Assembly: GCA_003557965.1 (NCBI GenBank)
Contig: PWND01000112.1
Coordinates: forward strand, 1 to 18,669
DNA length: 18,669 nt
Reading direction: 5' to 3'
Source: Bacteroidales bacterium
GTDB lineage: Bacteria; Bacteroidota; Bacteroidia; Bacteroidales; UBA7960
This document shows, in pieces, positions 15,518-18,669 of the stretch. The position numbers and the translations under genes were made by a program. Each line of letters opens with the position of its first letter. Position 1 is the first letter of the stretch. Below the pieces are notes generated by a model. The model had not been told where the DNA came from. It did not search any database and saw only the letters and a program-made list of their open reading frames with translations.

Positions 15518-17503
15518 ATGAAGCATCTGATTTGTATTTTAACAAAAAAGCATCATATTAATAATAAGCGTAGAAGTTTTTGCTTGTATTTTTTTCAGCT
15601 TATTGTTTTTTGTTTGTTAATAGTTTTTAATAATTCTAATGGTTTTTGTGGTAAATATGCAGTAAACAGGATAGATTCTTCCCTTTTGGAAAACGCATCA
15701 GCAGTAATTAGAGAGCATAAAACAGTTTATGACATAAGAAGTTTACGACGTGCCAGCAAAACTCATAAAAGGGCAATAACTATACTAAAACCTGATGCGC
15801 GTGAATTGGGCAACTTGCAGTTGTATTACAAGTCAAACAGAAACAGGATAAGAAATCTGAAGGGAGTAATATATGACAAACATGGCAACAAAATCAGAAC
15901 TTTAAGTGAGGATGATTTTTCGGATGTAAGCTATATATTGCACTTTTCGGTATATCAGGATAGCAGGGTAATAAAAACAGATGTTCATGTAAGGCAAACT
16001 CCATATACGATTAAGTATGAATACACAAAAAACACATCGGGTACTTTTTTAAGTAAACTATGGTTACCGGTTAGCTACGCAAATACCTCTTTAGAGAAAT
16101 CGGTTTATGTTATAAAAGCTCCTGAAACATTATCATTTAGGTATAAGTCTAATAATTCTGATGAGCTTGAACCCGTGATATCGGATTATGGCAGAAGAGG
16201 TATGAAGTATAAATGGGAACTTAGCAATCAAAAAGCTGTGAAACCTGAACCATATATGCCGGCATGGCACGAAGTACTACCTTTTGTTCAGTTTGCGGAT
16301 AATGAAATTGTTTATGAGGGTTATCACGGCAGCCTTGAAACATGGGAAGATTTTGGGAGATTTATAGCTGAATTAAACGCAGGAAGGCAGGATTTATCAG
16401 ATAGTACAATAGAACATATAAAAACTATTACAGAAGGAGTTGATGATATATATGAAAAAATAAGCATTATTTATGATTATATGCAATCTGTAACACGCTA
16501 TGTTAGTATTCAGATTGGAATAGGAGGAATTCAAACTGACAGAGCTTCAAGTGTTGAAAGAAATGGTTATGGCGATTGTAAAGCCCTTTCAAACTTTTTA
16601 CAGGCGCTGCTTGATGTTGTGGGAATTAAATCATATTACACACTGATACGTTCAGAAGGTATTACCTGGGATTTTGACCCGGATTTTTCATTTGATTATT
16701 TTAATCATGCAATTTTATGTGTTCCCCTGGAGGAAGATACGTTGTGGGTTGAAACAACAAATGGATTATTGCCCGCAGGATACATTGGCAGCACTAATTC
16801 AAACCGGAATGCTCTATTGGTTTCTGAAAATGGCGGTAAGCTTGTGAGAACTCCGGGCTATAATCAGGATAGAAATGTTATAAGTCAAAATATTTCAGCA
16901 CAAATTAATAAAAACGGAAATGTTGAGGTTGACATTGAGAAAACCTTTAATGAACTTGCTATTGAGCGAAGGCTGGCATGGATAGGTTTAAGCAGTAGCG
17001 AACAGAAGCAAAAACTATCTGACGAGATCAAATTTAGTAGAGTAAATGTAAATGAATTAACATATGAAATTAATGACAGGATCCCATTTAGTATTACCAA
17101 AAAAGCATCCTGTGAATTTGAAAACTATATAAGCTCAGCTGCCGGCAGGTTGTTGTTTAATCCATTGTTCAGGCATGATGGTTTTAGTGTTCCTTCCCGT
17201 ACTGATGAAAGGATTTTCCCCTTGCAAATAAATAGCTTTTTGGTTTATGATGACTCAATTGAATGGAAATTGCCTGCGAACTTCTCCCTAAGTGAGGTGC
17301 CTGAAAGTATTGAAATTGATGAGTGTTTTGGCTACTACAGGCTTGACTATCAATACATAGAAGATGAAAATATATTAAGAGTAAACAGAAAAATGTTTTT
17401 CCGTAATGGACAGTATGAGGCCGAAAAATACAATAACTTTGTAAAGTTTTTGCAACAAATAGTTTCTAATGAAAGAAAACGTATTATGTTGAGGCCGGTA
17501 TAA
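15518..17503 (+). CDS. Secreted DUF3857/transglutaminase-like protein
   Basis: The product has 661 residues. A basic N-terminus (KKHHINNKRRS) precedes a hydrophobic segment at about 21-38, acting as a signal peptide or anchor, so the protein is likely exported. Residues about 60-260 match a DUF3857 beta-rich domain. The transglutaminase-like core follows (about 300-420), with C354 in GYGDCKALSNFL, H397 in FNHAIL and E412 in WVETTNG, an apparent thiol triad. The C-terminal part (about 470-650) is the DUF3858-type beta domain. Members are widespread in Bacteroidetes; their biochemical role (peptidase-like, crosslinking or binding) is unsettled. It is divergent from the sensor kinase gene across 207-240 bp and followed by truA after 118 bp. 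Confidence 0.87.
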   Translation: MKHLICILTKKHHINNKRRSFCLYFFQLIVFCLLIVFNNSNGFCGKYAVNRIDSSLLENASAVIREHKTVYDIRSLRRASKTHKRAITILKPDARELGNLQLYYKSNRNRIRNLKGVIYDKHGNKIRTLSEDDFSDVSYILHFSVYQDSRVIKTDVHVRQTPYTIKYEYTKNTSGTFLSKLWLPVSYANTSLEKSVYVIKAPETLSFRYKSNNSDELEPVISDYGRRGMKYKWELSNQKAVKPEPYMPAWHEVLPFVQFADNEIVYEGYHGSLETWEDFGRFIAELNAGRQDLSDSTIEHIKTITEGVDDIYEKISIIYDYMQSVTRYVSIQIGIGGIQTDRASSVERNGYGDCKALSNFLQALLDVVGIKSYYTLIRSEGITWDFDPDFSFDYFNHAILCVPLEEDTLWVETTNGLLPAGYIGSTNSNRNALLVSENGGKLVRTPGYNQDRNVISQNISAQINKNGNVEVDIEKTFNELAIERRLAWIGLSSSEQKQKLSDEIKFSRVNVNELTYEINDRIPFSITKKASCEFENYISSAAGRLLFNPLFRHDGFSVPSRTDERIFPLQINSFLVYDDSIEWKLPANFSLSEVPESIEIDECFGYYRLDYQYIEDENILRVNRKMFFRNGQYEAEKYNNFVKFLQQIVSNERKRIMLRPV

Positions 17504-17597
17504 TAAAACTATACTATCTCTTTACATAATTACCAAAAGATTGTCGGGTTTTTTAATTTTTGAATTCAGTAAGTTAATAATCAGCACTATAATATTA

Positions 17598-17605
17598 TAT
17601 TTTTG
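17598..17605 (+). promoter_or_regulatory. -7 promoter box for truA
   Basis: TATTTTTG fits TAnnTTTG and ends 16 bp before the GTG start at 17622. The -33 position holds only a weak GTTA. The resulting leader would be about 10 nt. Confidence 0.4.
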
Positions 17606-17621
17606 AATACAAAACAAAACT

Positions 17622-18410
17622 GTGAAAAATCGCTATTTTATTAAATTATCTTATAATGGGGCTAATTATCATGGCTGGCAGATGCAACCGGGCGTTGATA
17701 CTATTCAAAGTGTAATTGAAGCTGCACTTAAAACATTGCTGAAAGAAGATTCTAAAATTATGGGAGCCGGCAGAACGGATACCGGTGTACATGCAAAGGA
17801 GTTTTTTGCTCACTTCAATTCATCAATTTTGCCGACAGATATCAAAAAATATAATATTGCTTATAAGCTAAATTGTATTTTACCTGGAGGTATTGCCATA
17901 CATGAAATTATCCCGGTAAAGGAAAACGCACATGCACGTTTTGATGCTTTAAGCCGCACTTACAACTATTTTATTTGCACCAAAAAAGACCCCTTTTGGC
18001 AGGAAAGAGCATGGTTCCTTTTCCAGGAGATTGATATGCAGTTAGTTAATGAAGCTACAGAAAAACTGTTTGATTTTAGTGACTTCTCAAGTTTTTCAAA
18101 AACAAATACACAGACGAAAACTAATATTTGCAATATAGTGTCAGCACAGTGGGAAGAAAAAGGTCACATAATTAAGTTTAAAATCACAGCCGACAGATTT
18201 TTGCGCAATATGGTAAGGGCTGTTACCGGAACATTAGTTGATGTTGGCTTAAAAAAGCTTTCGATAAATGATTTCGTTTCAATAATTGAAAGTAAAAATC
18301 GCTGCCTTGCCGGTGTATCGGCGCCGGCCCAGGGTTTATATTTAACAGAAGTTAAATACCCTGCAAGTATTTTTCTTGCAGAAAAAGATCAAGAAGCAAG
18401 CGATGCCTGA
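17622..18410 (+). CDS. truA: tRNA pseudouridine(38-40) synthase
   Basis: The product has 262 residues, the normal TruA length. It converts uridines 38-40 in the tRNA anticodon arm to pseudouridine. It has the family motifs YNGANYHGWQMQPGVDTIQ (11-29), AGRTDTGVHA with catalytic D53, FDALSRTYNY (107-116), and RFLRNMVRAVTGTLVDVG near 190-210. The start is a GTG; the product then begins MKNRYFIKLSYNG, which matches where TruA proteins usually begin, and no closer ATG fits. The C-terminal tail after LYLTEVKYP (KDQEASDA) is variable. It is a housekeeping cytoplasmic enzyme with no evident functional link to the neighbours. Confidence 0.95.
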   Translation: MKNRYFIKLSYNGANYHGWQMQPGVDTIQSVIEAALKTLLKEDSKIMGAGRTDTGVHAKEFFAHFNSSILPTDIKKYNIAYKLNCILPGGIAIHEIIPVKENAHARFDALSRTYNYFICTKKDPFWQERAWFLFQEIDMQLVNEATEKLFDFSDFSSFSKTNTQTKTNICNIVSAQWEEKGHIIKFKITADRFLRNMVRAVTGTLVDVGLKKLSINDFVSIIESKNRCLAGVSAPAQGLYLTEVKYPASIFLAEKDQEASDA

Positions 18411-18596
18411 TATAATCTCAATATAATCAGATGTTTAGCGTTAAGAAAATATCAGCTTTTTCCTGAGTTCCGGGTGAATTTTTCATTATTTTTATAACGC
18501 TCTGTTATTCTTTGGTTTACACATTTTGTTTTTGCAAAGCGGGCGTCTTATCTGGAAAACAGGAAAAACTTTTGTTAATGAATTTTACAGAGATTT

Positions 18597-18651
18597 ACCC
18601 GACTGACTTTTTAAACCATATAAGACATATAAGGACATATAAGGTTCGGGT
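18597..18651. repeat. Three-copy 10-bp tandem repeat inside an inverted repeat
   Basis: CATATAAGA (18617-18625), CATATAAGGA (18626-18635) and CATATAAGG (18636-18644) are consecutive. They are framed by ACCCGA (18597-18602) with TCGGGT (18646-18651) and AACC (18614-18617) with GGTT (18643-18646), and a T-rich tract follows. The rest of the 259-bp stretch after truA holds no reading frame, RNA gene or clear promoter that I can support. Confidence 0.6.
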
Positions 18652-18669
18652 TTTAATTTTTATTGATGT

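Noticed and set aside
18617..18644. CRISPR-like array
   Set aside because: The units are contiguous 10-mers with no spacers and no cas genes nearby.

Overview
The window is AT-rich chromosomal DNA from a member of the Bacteroidetes (Bacteroidota). Four things point there: boxes of the Bacteroidetes sigma-factor type (TTTG, about 19-21 bp, TAnnTTTG) before several genes; weak or absent Shine-Dalgarno sequences; transposase remnants resembling IS4/DUF4372 and IS30 elements common in this phylum; and typical gene content such as a TPR hybrid histidine kinase and a DUF3857/transglutaminase protein. I cannot place it more finely; a Bacteroidales/Marinilabiliales-like origin is a guess.

Left edge (1-453): the start of an IS4-family transposase runs off the window on the minus strand. 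Its terminal repeat abuts the last 44 codons of an IS30-type transposase. A radical SAM gene follows (454-1344, +).

Minus-strand block (1502-7944), in transcription order: accD, accA, a carboxyltransferase fused to an AccB-like biotin carrier, and a TPR hybrid histidine kinase with receiver domain. Intergenic gaps are short (28, 84 and 49 bp), so this may be one transcription unit. The fusion protein is the most interesting product here: it joins a pyruvate-carboxylase/oxaloacetate-decarboxylase carboxyltransferase to a biotin carrier that looks like acetyl-CoA carboxylase AccB. It could supply the missing carrier to the AccA/AccD pair. No biotin carboxylase (AccC) gene lies in the window.

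Middle (8209-12238): an unrecognised 236-residue protein with an internal duplication, behind the best promoter in the window; an AAC(3)-fold acetyltransferase-like gene; then on the minus strand a lipid-linked-glycan flippase-like protein followed by an amidohydrolase. The last two form an operon that meets the acetyltransferase gene tail to tail with an 8-bp overlap. A role in surface glycan modification or export is an inference.

Right part: a two-component pair on the minus strand (Cache/PAS sensor kinase at 13190-15277 and NarL-type regulator at 12403-13053), a secreted DUF3857/transglutaminase-like protein (15518-17503, +), and truA (17622-18410, +). The last 259 bp carry no gene but contain a three-copy 10-bp tandem repeat inside an inverted repeat. 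No tRNA, rRNA, CRISPR array or riboswitch was seen.
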